Below, one piece after another: positions 8,761 to 17,186 of a stretch of 64,000 bases of DNA. Source of the DNA: CBDCNH01 sp965219015. Its GTDB lineage: Bacteria > Pseudomonadota > Alphaproteobacteria > Rhodobacterales > Rhodobacteraceae. The DNA lies in contig CBDCNH010000017.1 in the NCBI GenBank assembly GCA_965219015.1, positions 95,551 through 159,550 of the forward strand, read 5' to 3'. The notes below the pieces were generated by a model that was given only the letters and a program-made list of their open reading frames with translations, was not told where the DNA came from and made no database searches. Made by a program: the position numbers and the translations under genes. Within the stretch, counting starts at the first letter, position 1; the number at the start of each line of letters is the position of its first letter.

Positions 8761-9857
8761 ACATCGACGGCACCCCGACCCGCTCGATCTGGCTCGGCGC
8801 CGACGGCGCCACCGTCGAGATCATCGACCAGACCCGCCTGCCGCACGACTTCGTCGTGGCCCGCCTGACCCGCATGGAGGAGGCCGCGACCGCGATCCGC
8901 GACATGTGGGTCCGCGGCGCGCCGCTGATCGGCGCCACGGCGGCCTACGGGATGGCGCTGCAGATGGCCGAGGACGCGTCCGACGCGGGGCTCGCGCGCG
9001 GCTACGAGATGCTCCACGCGACGCGGCCCACGGCGGTGAACCTGCGCTGGGCGCTCGACGACCTGCGCGCCATGCTCGCTCCGCTGGCGCCCGCCGCGCG
9101 CCGCGACGCCGCCTACGCTCGCGCGGCCGCGATCTGCGACGCCGACGTGGAGACGAACCGCCGCCTCGGCGCGCACGGCGCGGCGGTCATCGCCGAGGTC
9201 GCCGCCCGCAGGCCCGGCCCGGTCAACGTGCTCACGCACTGCAACGCGGGCTGGCTCGCGGCGGTGGACCGCGGCACCGCGACGGCGCCGATCTACCAGG
9301 CGGTCGAGGACGGCATCGACGTGCACGTCTGGGTCGACGAGACGCGCCCCCGCAACCAGGGCGCGCACCTGACCGCTTGGGAGCTCGCGAGCCACGGCAT
9401 CCCGCACCACCTCGTCACCGACAACGCCGGCGGGCACCTGATGCAGCGCGGCGCGGTGGACGTGGTGATCGTCGGCACCGACCGAACCACGCGGACCGGC
9501 GACGTGTGCAACAAGATCGGCACCTACCTCAAGGCGCTCGCCGCGCGCGACACCGGCGTGCCGTTCTACGTGGCGCTGCCGTCCTCCACGATCGACTGGC
9601 GGGTTTCGGACGGCGTGCGCGAGATCCCCATCGAGGAACGCTCGGGCGACGAGGTGTCGTTCGTCCAGGGCGTCCTCGCCGACGGCACCCGCACGCGGCT
9701 CCGCATCTCGCCCGAGGCGACGCCCGCCGCCAACCCCGCCTTCGACGTGACGCCGGCGCGGCTCGTCACCGGCCTCATCACCGAGCGCGGCATCGCGCCG
9801 GCGACCGCCGAAGGGCTCGCCGCGATGTTCCCCGAGATGGCGCGCGGCGCCGCGTGA
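8757..9857 (+). CDS. mtnA: S-methyl-5-thioribose-1-phosphate isomerase
   Basis: MtnA converts 5-methylthioribose-1-phosphate to the ribulose-1-phosphate form. The 366-residue protein carries the catalytic Cys in LTHCNAGWLA (C162) and the catalytic Asp in GTDRTTRTGDVCNKIGTY (D242), spaced as in characterised MtnA. MWVRGAPLIGATAAYGMAL near residue 50 is another family hallmark and separates it from eIF2B subunits. The ATG overlaps the mtnK stop and has a GGAGGA site inside the end of mtnK. It closes the sorC-family regulator-mtnK-mtnA operon; a sulfite dehydrogenase gene starts 69 bases downstream. Confidence 0.93.
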   Translation: MNIDGTPTRSIWLGADGATVEIIDQTRLPHDFVVARLTRMEEAATAIRDMWVRGAPLIGATAAYGMALQMAEDASDAGLARGYEMLHATRPTAVNLRWALDDLRAMLAPLAPAARRDAAYARAAAICDADVETNRRLGAHGAAVIAEVAARRPGPVNVLTHCNAGWLAAVDRGTATAPIYQAVEDGIDVHVWVDETRPRNQGAHLTAWELASHGIPHHLVTDNAGGHLMQRGAVDVVIVGTDRTTRTGDVCNKIGTYLKALAARDTGVPFYVALPSSTIDWRVSDGVREIPIEERSGDEVSFVQGVLADGTRTRLRISPEATPAANPAFDVTPARLVTGLITERGIAPATAEGLAAMFPEMARGAA

Positions 9858-9926
9858 GCGCGCAAATTCTTCGCCCCTCGCGCGTCTTTTCCTGCTAACG
9901 TGGAGTAGCAGCGCAGGGGGGGCACG

Positions 9927-11123
9927 ATGCTCAACAGACGACGCATGATCGCGTCCACGGCGGCGGGCATGGCTCTCCTCGGCGCGACGCACCTTCGCGC
10001 CGAGACGGCGACGCTCGGCTTTGCCAATGGCCAGCGCGATCTCGTGGCCTATCCGGGCAAGCGCCCGCTCCTGCGGCTCTCGGCCCGGCCGCCGCAGCTC
10101 GAGACGCCGTTCGCGGTGTTCGACGACGGCGTCCTCACGCCGAACGACGCCTTCTTCGTGCGCTACCACCTCGCCGACCTGCCCACCGACATCGACGCGG
10201 CGGCGTTCCGGCTCGAGGTCGGCGGCGCGGTCGGCACGCCGCTGTCGCTCTCGCTCGACGAGCTGAAATCGGGGTTCGACCCCGTGGAGGTCGTCGCGGT
10301 GCATCAGTGCTCGGGCAACAGCCGCGGCTTCTTCGAACCGCGCGTCGGCGGCGGACAGGCCGGCAACGGGCTGATGGGCAACGCGCGCTGGACCGGCGTC
10401 ACGCTGAGGTCGGTCCTCGAGAAGGCGGGCGTGGCGGACGGCGCGATCGTGGTCGCGTTCGACGGCATGGACGGCCCCGTGCTGCCCGAGACCCCCGACT
10501 TCACCAAGGCGCTGACGCTCGATCACGCGACGGACGGCGAGGTGATGCTGGCCTGGGCGATGAACGGCGAGGATCTGCCGTGGCTCAACGGCTACCCGTT
10601 GCGCCTCGTGGTCCCGGGCCATTACGGCACCTACTGGGTCAAGCACCTCAACCGGATCACCGTGCGCGACACGCCCCTCGACAGCTTCTGGATGACCAAG
10701 GCCTACCGCATCCCGGCCAACGCCTGCGCCTGCGTCGCGCCCGGCAGCAAGCCCGCGAGCACGGTGCCCATCGCGCGCTTCGACGTGCGGTCGTTCGTCA
10801 CCAGCGTCAGCGACGGCGCCATCGTCGCCGCAGGCCGCCCGCTCGCGCTCCGCGGCATCGCCTTCGACGGCGGCAGCGGCATCGCGGAGGTCGGCGTCTC
10901 GGCCGACGGCGGCGCGACCTGGGTCTCCGCCGCGCTCGGCGAGGATCTCGGGCGCTATTCGTTCCGGCCCTGGACGGCGGCCGTGCCGATCGGGTCGGGC
11001 GCGGTGACGCTGATGGTCCGCGCGATCAACCGGATCGGCCAGACGCAGCCGATGGCCGCGCTCTGGAACCCCTCGGGCTACATGCGAAACGTCGTCGAGA
11101 CGGTGCATGTGACCGCAGCATAG
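9927..11123 (+). CDS. sorA: Sulfite:cytochrome c oxidoreductase, molybdenum subunit (SorA-like)
   Basis: This is a 398-residue member of the sulfite oxidase family of molybdopterin enzymes, exported to the periplasm. The N terminus, MLNRRRMIASTAAG, has twin arginines and a hydrophobic stretch ending near LRA, a Tat-type leader. The molybdenum-ligating Cys is C128 in VHQCSGNSRGFFEP. The C-terminal 120 residues form the Ig-like dimerisation domain (GGSGIAEVGVSADGGATW). The next gene encodes a small c-type cytochrome, the expected electron acceptor, which supports the SorAB type that passes sulfite electrons to cytochrome c. SoxC is a related alternative, but no other sox genes are nearby. Confidence 0.85.
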   Translation: MLNRRRMIASTAAGMALLGATHLRAETATLGFANGQRDLVAYPGKRPLLRLSARPPQLETPFAVFDDGVLTPNDAFFVRYHLADLPTDIDAAAFRLEVGGAVGTPLSLSLDELKSGFDPVEVVAVHQCSGNSRGFFEPRVGGGQAGNGLMGNARWTGVTLRSVLEKAGVADGAIVVAFDGMDGPVLPETPDFTKALTLDHATDGEVMLAWAMNGEDLPWLNGYPLRLVVPGHYGTYWVKHLNRITVRDTPLDSFWMTKAYRIPANACACVAPGSKPASTVPIARFDVRSFVTSVSDGAIVAAGRPLALRGIAFDGGSGIAEVGVSADGGATWVSAALGEDLGRYSFRPWTAAVPIGSGAVTLMVRAINRIGQTQPMAALWNPSGYMRNVVETVHVTAA

Positions 11124-11132
11124 GAGCCCACG

Positions 11133-11429
11133 ATGAAGTGTCATGCCGCGGCGCTTGTGGCGACGCTCGCCGGATTTGCCGCCCACGCCGAGCCCGCGAG
11201 CTACGACATGCCGGACGAGACCGCCGTCTTCCGGCCCGGCGACGGCGCCGACGTGGCGGAGGCGAACTGCGCCACGTGCCATTCGACCGACTATGTGAAG
11301 TATCAGCCGCCGCACAAGGGCGCCGACTTCTGGGAGGGCGAGGTTAAGAAGATGGTGACGGTCTACGGCGCCCCCGTCACCGATGCCGACGCGGCGACGA
11401 TCAGCGCCTATCTCGCGGCGACGTACTGA
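11133..11429 (+). CDS. sorB: Sulfite dehydrogenase cytochrome c subunit (SorB-like)
   Basis: This is a 98-residue monoheme c-type cytochrome. A signal peptide (cleaved near AAHA, residue 19) precedes the mature part; the heme site is CATCH (C46-H50) and M74 in VKKMVTVYG is the likely sixth ligand. Only nine bases separate it from sorA, so the two are co-expressed. It should accept electrons from the molybdenum subunit and pass them to the respiratory chain. The small size and single heme match the SorB partner of heterodimeric sulfite dehydrogenases. Confidence 0.83.
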   Translation: MKCHAAALVATLAGFAAHAEPASYDMPDETAVFRPGDGADVAEANCATCHSTDYVKYQPPHKGADFWEGEVKKMVTVYGAPVTDADAATISAYLAATY

Positions 11430-11466
11430 CGGGCGATGCGCGGGCGGCAGGCGACGGGAGCCGCCG

Positions 11467-12171
11467 GTGACGGCTGACCGCCGGGCGCCGCCTGCGGCGT
11501 CGGTCTTCACCCGCGAGGTCGCGGAGCGCTACGACGAGACGAACCGCAGGCTCGCCCCGATCTCGGAGGCCATGCACTTCCTGCTGCGCCTCGTGCTCGA
11601 AGACCTTCCCCCGACGGCGCGGGTGCTCTGCGTCGGCGTCGGGACCGGCGCCGACATCCTCGCGCTCGGCACGGCCAATCCCGGCTGGTCCTTCATCGGC
11701 GTCGATCCGTCGGCCGGGATGCTGGAGGTGTGCCGCGCGCGGCTCGGGAGCGCGGGCATGCTCGATCGCTGCCGCCTGATCCACGGCCAGGTGGACGATG
11801 CCCCGGAGGGCGCGGCGTTCGATGCCGCGGTGAGCCTGCTCGTCGCGCATTTCGTCGAGCGCGGCGACCGGAGCGCCTTCTACCGGGGCATCCACGACCG
11901 GCTGCGGCCCGGCGGCACGTTCGTCAGCACCGAGATCAGCGCCGACCTCGCGTCCGCCGCGTTTCCCGCCATGCTGCGGACCTGGGCGCGCGTGCAGGCG
12001 CTGATGGGCGCCACGCCGGACGCGCTCCTGAAGCTGCCGGACACGCTGCGCGAGACGCTGTGCGTCCTGACGCCGGCCGAAACCGAGGCATTATGGCGGC
12101 AGTGCGGCTTCGCCGACCCGGTGCCGTTCTTCCAGGCGTCCCTGATCCGCGGCTGGCACGCGGTGACATGA
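11467..12171 (+). CDS. Class I SAM-dependent methyltransferase
   Basis: This is a 234-residue methyltransferase with motif I VLCVGVGTGADILAL (about 53-67) and the acidic ribose-binding end of strand 2 in FIGVDPSAGMLEVC (about 74-87). DAAVSLLVAHFV and LRPGGTFVSTE follow in Rossmann order. The GTG start was chosen because GGGAG lies 7 bases upstream; an in-frame ATG further up would run into sorB. The substrate cannot be read from sequence. It follows sorB by 37 bases and may belong to the same transcript. Confidence 0.7.
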   Translation: MTADRRAPPAASVFTREVAERYDETNRRLAPISEAMHFLLRLVLEDLPPTARVLCVGVGTGADILALGTANPGWSFIGVDPSAGMLEVCRARLGSAGMLDRCRLIHGQVDDAPEGAAFDAAVSLLVAHFVERGDRSAFYRGIHDRLRPGGTFVSTEISADLASAAFPAMLRTWARVQALMGATPDALLKLPDTLRETLCVLTPAETEALWRQCGFADPVPFFQASLIRGWHAVT

Positions 12172-12216
12172 GCCTCGGCAGGAACTAATCTGCGAAAGCG
12201 ATCGAAACCATAAAAC

Positions 12217-12235
12217 CAATCCGTTTGATAGATTG
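12217..12235. promoter_or_regulatory. AT-rich upstream region with short inverted repeat before yeiH-like gene
   Basis: In the 105-bp gap before the exporter gene the DNA becomes clearly AT-richer. It holds the inverted repeat CAATC-N9-GATTG, the spacing and size of a LysR-type half-site pair. TTGATA at 12225-12230, 17 bases before TACATC, could be a weak -35/-10 pair. A GGAGG ribosome site precedes the ATG. The LysR gene lies just downstream, so autoregulatory binding here is plausible but unproven. Confidence 0.3.
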
Positions 12236-12276
12236 ATCGGCATCGGGTACATCGGTGAGCAACCGGAGGCCCGCCC

Positions 12277-13302
12277 ATGTCCCACGCGACCCTCTACGCA
12301 GCACCGCGGGCGTCCGCGCCCGTCGCCGTGCTGCCCGGCTTCGGGCTTGCCGTGGCCATCGCGGCGGCGGCCTTCGCGCTCAGGCTCCTGCCCGGGGTCG
12401 GGGTGCTCAGCCCACTGATCCTGTCGATCCTCATCGGCATGGTGTTCCACAACCTCATCGGCACGCCGGCGAGCGCCCGCCCCGGCGTGGCGTTCTGCCT
12501 GCGCCGCGTGCTCCGCATCGGCATCGTGCTCCTCGGGCTGCAGCTCACGCTCGCGCAGGTCTGGGCGGTCGGCGGCGCGGGCGTGCTCGTCATCGTCGCG
12601 ACCGTCGCCGCCACGTTCCTCTTCACGCGCTGGCTCGGGGCGCGGCTCGGCGTCGAGGCGCGCCTCGCCGAACTGATCGCCGCCGGCACCGCGATCTGCG
12701 GCGCGTCTGCGGTGATCGCCACCAACACGGTCACGCGCGGGCGCGACGAGGACGTGGCCTACGCCGTCGCCTGCGTCACCGTGTTCGGCTCGGCGTCGAT
12801 GCTGCTCTACCCGCTCCTCGGCGGGCTTTTCGCGATGGGTCCGCACGCCTTCGGGCTCTGGACCGGCGCCTCGGTCCACGAGGTCGCACAGGTCGTCGCG
12901 GCGGCCTACCAGCGCGGCACCGAGGCCGGACAGTCCGGCACCGTGGCGAAGCTCACGCGGGTGATGCTGCTCGCCCCCCTCGTGCTGACGCTCGGCGCCG
13001 TGGCGCGGCGCCGGCCGCGCGGGAGGACGGGAGCCGAGGCGGCGGTGCCGGTGCCGTGGTTCGTGCTCGGCTTCATCGGCATGGTCGGCGTCGCGAGCAC
13101 CGGCTGGCTCCCCGCGGCGGCGCTGCCCCCCGTCGCGACCGGCACCACGTTTCTCCTCGCGGTTGCGCTAGCGGCGATGGGCCTCTCGACGGACATCCGC
13201 AAGCTCGCTGCCGCGGGGCTGCGCCCGGCGCTCCTCGGGGCGGGATCGTGGCTCTTCATCTCCGCGTTGAGCCTCGCGCTGGTGACGCTCGCCGGAGCAT
13301 GA
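12277..13302 (+). CDS. YeiH/UPF0324-family putative sulfate/sulfite exporter
   Basis: This is a 341-residue integral membrane protein with about ten hydrophobic helices. Family hallmarks are LIGMVFHNLIG in the second helix region, LLGLQLTLAQVW, GTAICGASAVIATNTV near residue 150 and GASVHEVAQVVAAAY near residue 195. The family was named for a proposed role in sulfate export; the transported ion is not firmly known. The context fits sulfur oxyanions: the sulfite dehydrogenase pair is upstream and a LysR regulator follows with overlapping stop and start. In Escherichia coli the homologue yeiH is also next to a LysR gene, yeiE. Confidence 0.82.
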   Translation: MSHATLYAAPRASAPVAVLPGFGLAVAIAAAAFALRLLPGVGVLSPLILSILIGMVFHNLIGTPASARPGVAFCLRRVLRIGIVLLGLQLTLAQVWAVGGAGVLVIVATVAATFLFTRWLGARLGVEARLAELIAAGTAICGASAVIATNTVTRGRDEDVAYAVACVTVFGSASMLLYPLLGGLFAMGPHAFGLWTGASVHEVAQVVAAAYQRGTEAGQSGTVAKLTRVMLLAPLVLTLGAVARRRPRGRTGAEAAVPVPWFVLGFIGMVGVASTGWLPAAALPPVATGTTFLLAVALAAMGLSTDIRKLAAAGLRPALLGAGSWLFISALSLALVTLAGA

Positions 13303-14201
13303 CGCTCGAGCAGCTCCGCGTGTTCGTGGCGGTGGCCGAGCGCGAGCACGTGACGCAGGCCGCCGCCGCCCTCAACCTCACGCAAAGCGCCACCTCGGCG
13401 GCCGTGGCGGCGCTCGAGGAGCGCCACGGCGTCCGCCTCTTCGACCGCATCGGCCGGCGCATCGTGCTCACCCCCGCGGGCCAAACCTTCCTCGCCGAGG
13501 CGCGCGCGGTTCTGGCACGCGCGGCGGCGGCCGTCCGCGTTCTCGACGATCTCGCCGGCGTGGTGCGCGGCACCCTGCGCCTCGCCGCGAGCCAGACCGT
13601 CGGCACCTACTGGCTGCCGCCGCTCATGCACCGGTTCCGCGCCGCCCACCCCGGCGTGGCGCTTTCGCTCGCGATCGGCAACACGGCGCAGGTCGCCGCG
13701 GCGCTCCTCGACCTTTCGGCCGACCTCGGCTTCGTCGAGGGGCCGGTCGCCGACCCGGCGCTCCGGTCCACCGCCATCCCCGGCGACCGGCTGGCGCTCG
13801 TCGTGCCGCCCGGCCATCCGTTCGCCGCCGAACCCGGCTCCGTCGCGCTCGACGCGACGCCTTGGGTGCTGCGCGAGCCCGGCTCCGGCACCCGCGCGCT
13901 CTTCGAGGCGGCGCTCGCTCAGGCAGGGCTCGGCCTCGACCGGATCGACGTGGCGCTGGAGCTGCCGTCGAACGAGGCCGTGCGCGCGGCCGTGACCGCA
14001 GGCGCCGGCGCGAGCGTCCTGTCGGTGCTCGTGGTGCAGCCCGCCCTCGATGCCGGCACGCTCGTCGAGGTGCCGTTCGATTTGCCGCAGCGCGCGTTCC
14101 ATGTATTGCGCCATAAGGACCACTACCTGTCGGTGGCCGAGCGGCGGTTCCTGACCCTTCCCGGCACCCCGGAAGAGGAGACGCCCGATGTCAGCGCTTG
14201 A
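13299..14201 (+). CDS. LysR-family transcriptional regulator (YeiE/CysB-like)
   Basis: This is a 300-residue regulator with an N-terminal winged helix (MTLEQLRVFVAVAEREHVTQ through about residue 60) and a two-lobed effector-binding domain (about 90-290, starting RGTLRLAASQTVGTYWLPPL). The SQTVGTYWLP and EPGSGTR segments place it with the CysB/YeiE/CbbR group that senses small anions or metabolites. Its ATG overlaps the exporter stop, and its own end overlaps the cydA start by 14 bases. Control of the exporter and perhaps the sulfite genes is the natural guess. Confidence 0.85.
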   Translation: MTLEQLRVFVAVAEREHVTQAAAALNLTQSATSAAVAALEERHGVRLFDRIGRRIVLTPAGQTFLAEARAVLARAAAAVRVLDDLAGVVRGTLRLAASQTVGTYWLPPLMHRFRAAHPGVALSLAIGNTAQVAAALLDLSADLGFVEGPVADPALRSTAIPGDRLALVVPPGHPFAAEPGSVALDATPWVLREPGSGTRALFEAALAQAGLGLDRIDVALELPSNEAVRAAVTAGAGASVLSVLVVQPALDAGTLVEVPFDLPQRAFHVLRHKDHYLSVAERRFLTLPGTPEEETPDVSA

Positions 14202-15618
14202 CCCGATCCTGCTGGCGCGGCTGCAGTTCGCCTTCACCATGTCGTTCCACATCATCTTCCCCGCGTTCTCGATCGGGCTCGCGAGCTACCTCGCCGTCCT
14301 CGAGGCGCGCTGGCTGATGACGGGGCGGGAGGTCTACCTCAACCTCTTCAAGTACTGGCTGAAGATCTTCGCGGTCGCGTTCGGCATGGGCGTCGTCTCG
14401 GGCATCGTGATGTCCTACCAGTTCGGCACCAACTGGTCGGTCTACGCCGATCGCGCGGGGCCCGTGGTCGGGCCGCTCATGGCCTACGAGGTGCTGTCGG
14501 CGTTCTTCCTCGAGGCGGGCTTCCTCGGCGTGATGCTCTTCGGCATGAAGCGCGTCGGCCGCGGGCTGCACTTCACCGCCACGCTGGCGGTCGCCATCGG
14601 CACGCTGATGTCGACGTTCTGGATCCTGTCGGTCAACAGCTGGATGCAGACGCCGCAGGGCTTCTCGATGAACGACGCGGGCCAGTTCGTGCCCGAGGAC
14701 TGGTGGGCGATCGTGTTCAACCCGTCGCTGCCCTACCGCCTCGTCCACATGGTCCTCGCGGCCTACCTCACGACCGCGCTCGTCGTCGGCGCCGTCGGCG
14801 CGTGGCACCACCTCCGCGGCCGCAAGACCGCCGAGACGCGCAAGATGTTCTCGATGGCGATGTGGATGCTGGTCCTGGTGACGCCGCTGCAGATCGCGGC
14901 CGGCGACGCGCACGGCATCAACACGCTCGAGCACCAGCCCGCCAAGGTGATGGCGATGGAGGGGCATTTCGACAGCCACCCCGACGGCGCCCCGCTCATC
15001 CTCTTCGGCCTGCCCAACGAGGAGACCCGCCGGGTCGACTATGCGATCGAGATCCCGAAGGCTTCGTCGCTGATCCTCAAGCACGATCCGAACGCCCCGC
15101 TCGCCGGCCTCGACACCATCCCGCGCGAGAACTGGCCGCCGGTGCATGTCGTGTTCTGGTCGTTCCGGCTGATGGTGGGGCTTGGCTTCGCGATGCTGGG
15201 CCTCGGGCTCTGGAGCGCCTTCGCGCGCTGGAAGGGTCACCTGCACGACTGGCGGCCCCTGCACATGCTGGCGCTCGCGATGGGCCCCGCGGGCTTCGTC
15301 GCGGTGCTCGCGGGCTGGGTCACGACCGAGGTCGGCCGGCAGCCCTTCACCGTCTACGGGATGCTCCGCACCGGCGACAGCGTCTCGCCGCTCGCGGCCC
15401 CCGCGGTCGGCGCGTCGCTGATGGCCTTCATCCTGGTCTACGCCATCGTGTTCGCCGCGGGCGCGTTCTACATCCTGCGGCTGATGGCGAGCCCCGCGCA
15501 TCCGGGCGAGCGTGGACCCGACGAAGGCACCCCGGTGCGCGCCGCCGGGATCACGCAAGCCCCGTCGGTCGATGCGCGGCGCAGAGGTTCGGGCACGCCG
15601 CAGGAGAGCCCTGGATGA
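14188..15618 (+). CDS. cydA: Cytochrome bd-type ubiquinol oxidase subunit I (CioA/CydA)
   Basis: Subunit I of the bd-type quinol oxidase binds the hemes and oxidises ubiquinol at the periplasmic face while reducing oxygen to water. The 476-residue protein has SFHIIFPAFSIG with the distal heme ligand His near residue 21, GRQPFTVYG near residue 390, and only a short Q loop, as in the cyanide-insensitive (Cio) branch. Nine membrane segments are visible. A GGAG site precedes the ATG, which overlaps the LysR gene. The last 40 residues are low-complexity and hydrophilic. The stop overlaps cydB (ATGA). Confidence 0.93.
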   Translation: MSALDPILLARLQFAFTMSFHIIFPAFSIGLASYLAVLEARWLMTGREVYLNLFKYWLKIFAVAFGMGVVSGIVMSYQFGTNWSVYADRAGPVVGPLMAYEVLSAFFLEAGFLGVMLFGMKRVGRGLHFTATLAVAIGTLMSTFWILSVNSWMQTPQGFSMNDAGQFVPEDWWAIVFNPSLPYRLVHMVLAAYLTTALVVGAVGAWHHLRGRKTAETRKMFSMAMWMLVLVTPLQIAAGDAHGINTLEHQPAKVMAMEGHFDSHPDGAPLILFGLPNEETRRVDYAIEIPKASSLILKHDPNAPLAGLDTIPRENWPPVHVVFWSFRLMVGLGFAMLGLGLWSAFARWKGHLHDWRPLHMLALAMGPAGFVAVLAGWVTTEVGRQPFTVYGMLRTGDSVSPLAAPAVGASLMAFILVYAIVFAAGAFYILRLMASPAHPGERGPDEGTPVRAAGITQAPSVDARRRGSGTPQESPG

Positions 15619-16626
15619 GCCTCACCTACGATCTCGCGACGCTCCTCGCCTTCATCGTCGCCTTCGCCGTCTTCGTCTACGTCATGCTCGACGGCTTCGA
15701 CCTCGGCGTGGCGATGCTCTTCCCGTTCTACCCCGAGCGCCACGACCGCGACGTGCTGATGAACTCGGTGGCGCCGGTCTGGGACGGCAACGAGACCTGG
15801 CTCATCCTCGGCGGCGGCGGGCTCTTCGCGGCCTTCCCGCTCGCCTACTCCATCGTCATGCCGGCGCTCTACGCGCCCTTCATCGCGATGCTCCTCGGCC
15901 TCGTGTTCCGCGGCGTCGCGTTCGAGTTCCGCTGGCGCACCGAGCGCGGCCGCTTCCTGTGGGACATCGCCTTTTCCGGCGGCTCGTTCGTCGCGGCCTT
16001 CGCGCAGGGCGTGGCCCTCGGCGCCATCCTGCAGGGCATCGCGGTCGAGGGCCGCGCCTATGCCGGCGGCTGGTGGGACTGGCTCACCCCCTTCACGATG
16101 CTCACGGGAGCGGCCGTCATTCGCGGGCTACGCGCTCCTCGGCTCGACCTGGCTGGTGATGAAAAGCTCAGGCCCCCTGCAGGACCGCGCCTTCGTCCTC
16201 GCCCGCATCCTGGCGCTCGCGACCGTCGGCGCCATCGCCGCCGTGAGCCTCGCCACGCCGTTCCTCGAAGGCGCGTACTGGCGCAACTGGTTCGCCTGGC
16301 CGCGGGTCGTGCTCGTGGCGCCGGTGCCGCTCGCCGTCGCCGCCTGCGCGGTGTTCCTCGTCCGCACATTGGCCCTCCGTCGCGACGGCTGGCCGTTCGT
16401 GCTGTCGCTCGCGCTCTTCGCGCTGAGCTTCGTCGGGCTCGGCGTATCGATGTTCCCGTATGTCATCCCCGGCAGCGTCACGATCTGGCAAGCCGCCGCT
16501 CCCGACAAGAGCCTCGCGTTCATCCTCGTCGGCGTGTCGATCCTGATCCCGGTGATCCTGGCCTATTCGGCCTACGCCTACTGGATCTTCCGCGGCAAGA
16601 TCGACGTCGACGCGGGCTATCACTGA
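15615..16626 (+). pseudogene. cydB: Cytochrome bd oxidase subunit II (CydB/CioB) with one-base frameshift
   Basis: Subunit II stabilises the bd oxidase. Frame 1 from the ATG gives MLDGFDLGVAMLFPF, NSVAPVWDGNETWLILGGG and so on up to TPFTMLTGAAV. The rest of the protein, GYALLGSTWLVMK to the C-terminal RGKIDVDAGYH, continues in another frame and ends at 16626. The switch lies between about 16112 and 16125. The total span is one base more than a multiple of three, as from a single inserted base. Both halves keep family identity and the normal length (about 336 residues), so this is either a very recent mutation or a sequencing/assembly error. cydA and the small subunit gene on either side are intact. 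Confidence 0.82.
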
Positions 16627-16730
16627 TGCCGCCCGTCGCGCGCCGCCTCCTGTGGTTCGTCGGCCTCTGGGCCGCGGGCGTAGTCAGCGTCGCCGCGGTC
16701 GCCTACGGCATCCGGCTGTGGATCATGTGA
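16626..16730 (+). CDS. Small cytochrome bd oxidase-associated membrane protein (DUF2474)
   Basis: This is a 34-residue single-helix membrane protein starting MPPVARRLLWFVGLW and ending in AVAYGIRLWIM. The basic N terminus followed by one hydrophobic helix with Trp and Arg at its ends matches DUF2474, the CydX-like third subunit often coded after cydB in the Cio-type operon. Its ATG overlaps the cydB stop by one base (TGATG). It probably helps assemble or stabilise the oxidase. Confidence 0.75.
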   Translation: MPPVARRLLWFVGLWAAGVVSVAAVAYGIRLWIM

Positions 16731-16735
16731 GCGTG

Positions 16736-16856
16736 GGCAAGGACTTGCGGGGCATACCTCCAGCACCACACGAGCTTTGCCGCGCAACCCTGCCCGCCTG
16801 AACGTCACGCCTTTGAAGTAACTCTTCAGCGGCAAGCACTTGCGCCTCATACTTCG
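16736..16856. repeat. Pair of direct repeats each containing a GCAAG-NN-CTTGC palindrome
   Basis: Two related 26-base copies lie at 16736-16761 and 16831-16856. Both begin GGCAAGNACTTGCG and share CATAC-N-TC; they differ at about five positions. Each includes a 12-base palindrome, GCAAG-NN-CTTGC. About 70 bases separate them, and the whole unit fills the gap between the small oxidase subunit and gapR. The nature of the element is unknown. Confidence 0.5.
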
Positions 16857-16865
16857 CGCATCGCA

Positions 16866-17123
16866 TCACCCCATTCCGAGCGCCGCCTTGTACATCTCCA
16901 GCACCGCCTCCTCCTCGGCGATGTCGTCGGGCTCGCGGCGGCGGAGCGCGATCACCTTGCGGAGGATCTTGGTGTCGTAGCCACGGCCCTTCGCCTCGGC
17001 CATGACCTCCTTCTGCTGCTCGGCGACCGCCGCGCGCTCGCTCTCGAGCTGCTCCCAGCGCTCGATGAACTGGCGCAGCTCCTCCGCCGTCACCGCGTAG
17101 GTCGCGTCCGTCACCTGGTCCAT
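16866..17123 (-). CDS. gapR: GapR-like nucleoid-associated protein (DUF2312)
   Basis: This is an 85-residue, mostly helical protein: AEELRQFIERWEQLESERAA forms the first long helix, followed by EVMAEAKGRGYDTKILRKVI and a short C-terminal helix. Length and these motifs are those of GapR (DUF2312), the alphaproteobacterial protein that encircles overtwisted DNA in Caulobacter and helps replication and topoisomerase action. It stands alone on the minus strand between two rightward or unrelated units. The start is the only ATG that gives the family N terminus. Confidence 0.88.
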   Translation of the reverse strand: MDQVTDATYAVTAEELRQFIERWEQLESERAAVAEQQKEVMAEAKGRGYDTKILRKVIALRRREPDDIAEEEAVLEMYKAALGMG

Positions 17124-17186
17124 CCCTGCCTCCTGCGGTTCCCCGGGCGGGGCGTACCGAAGCCCGGAGCCGCCCGCAAGGCAGGG

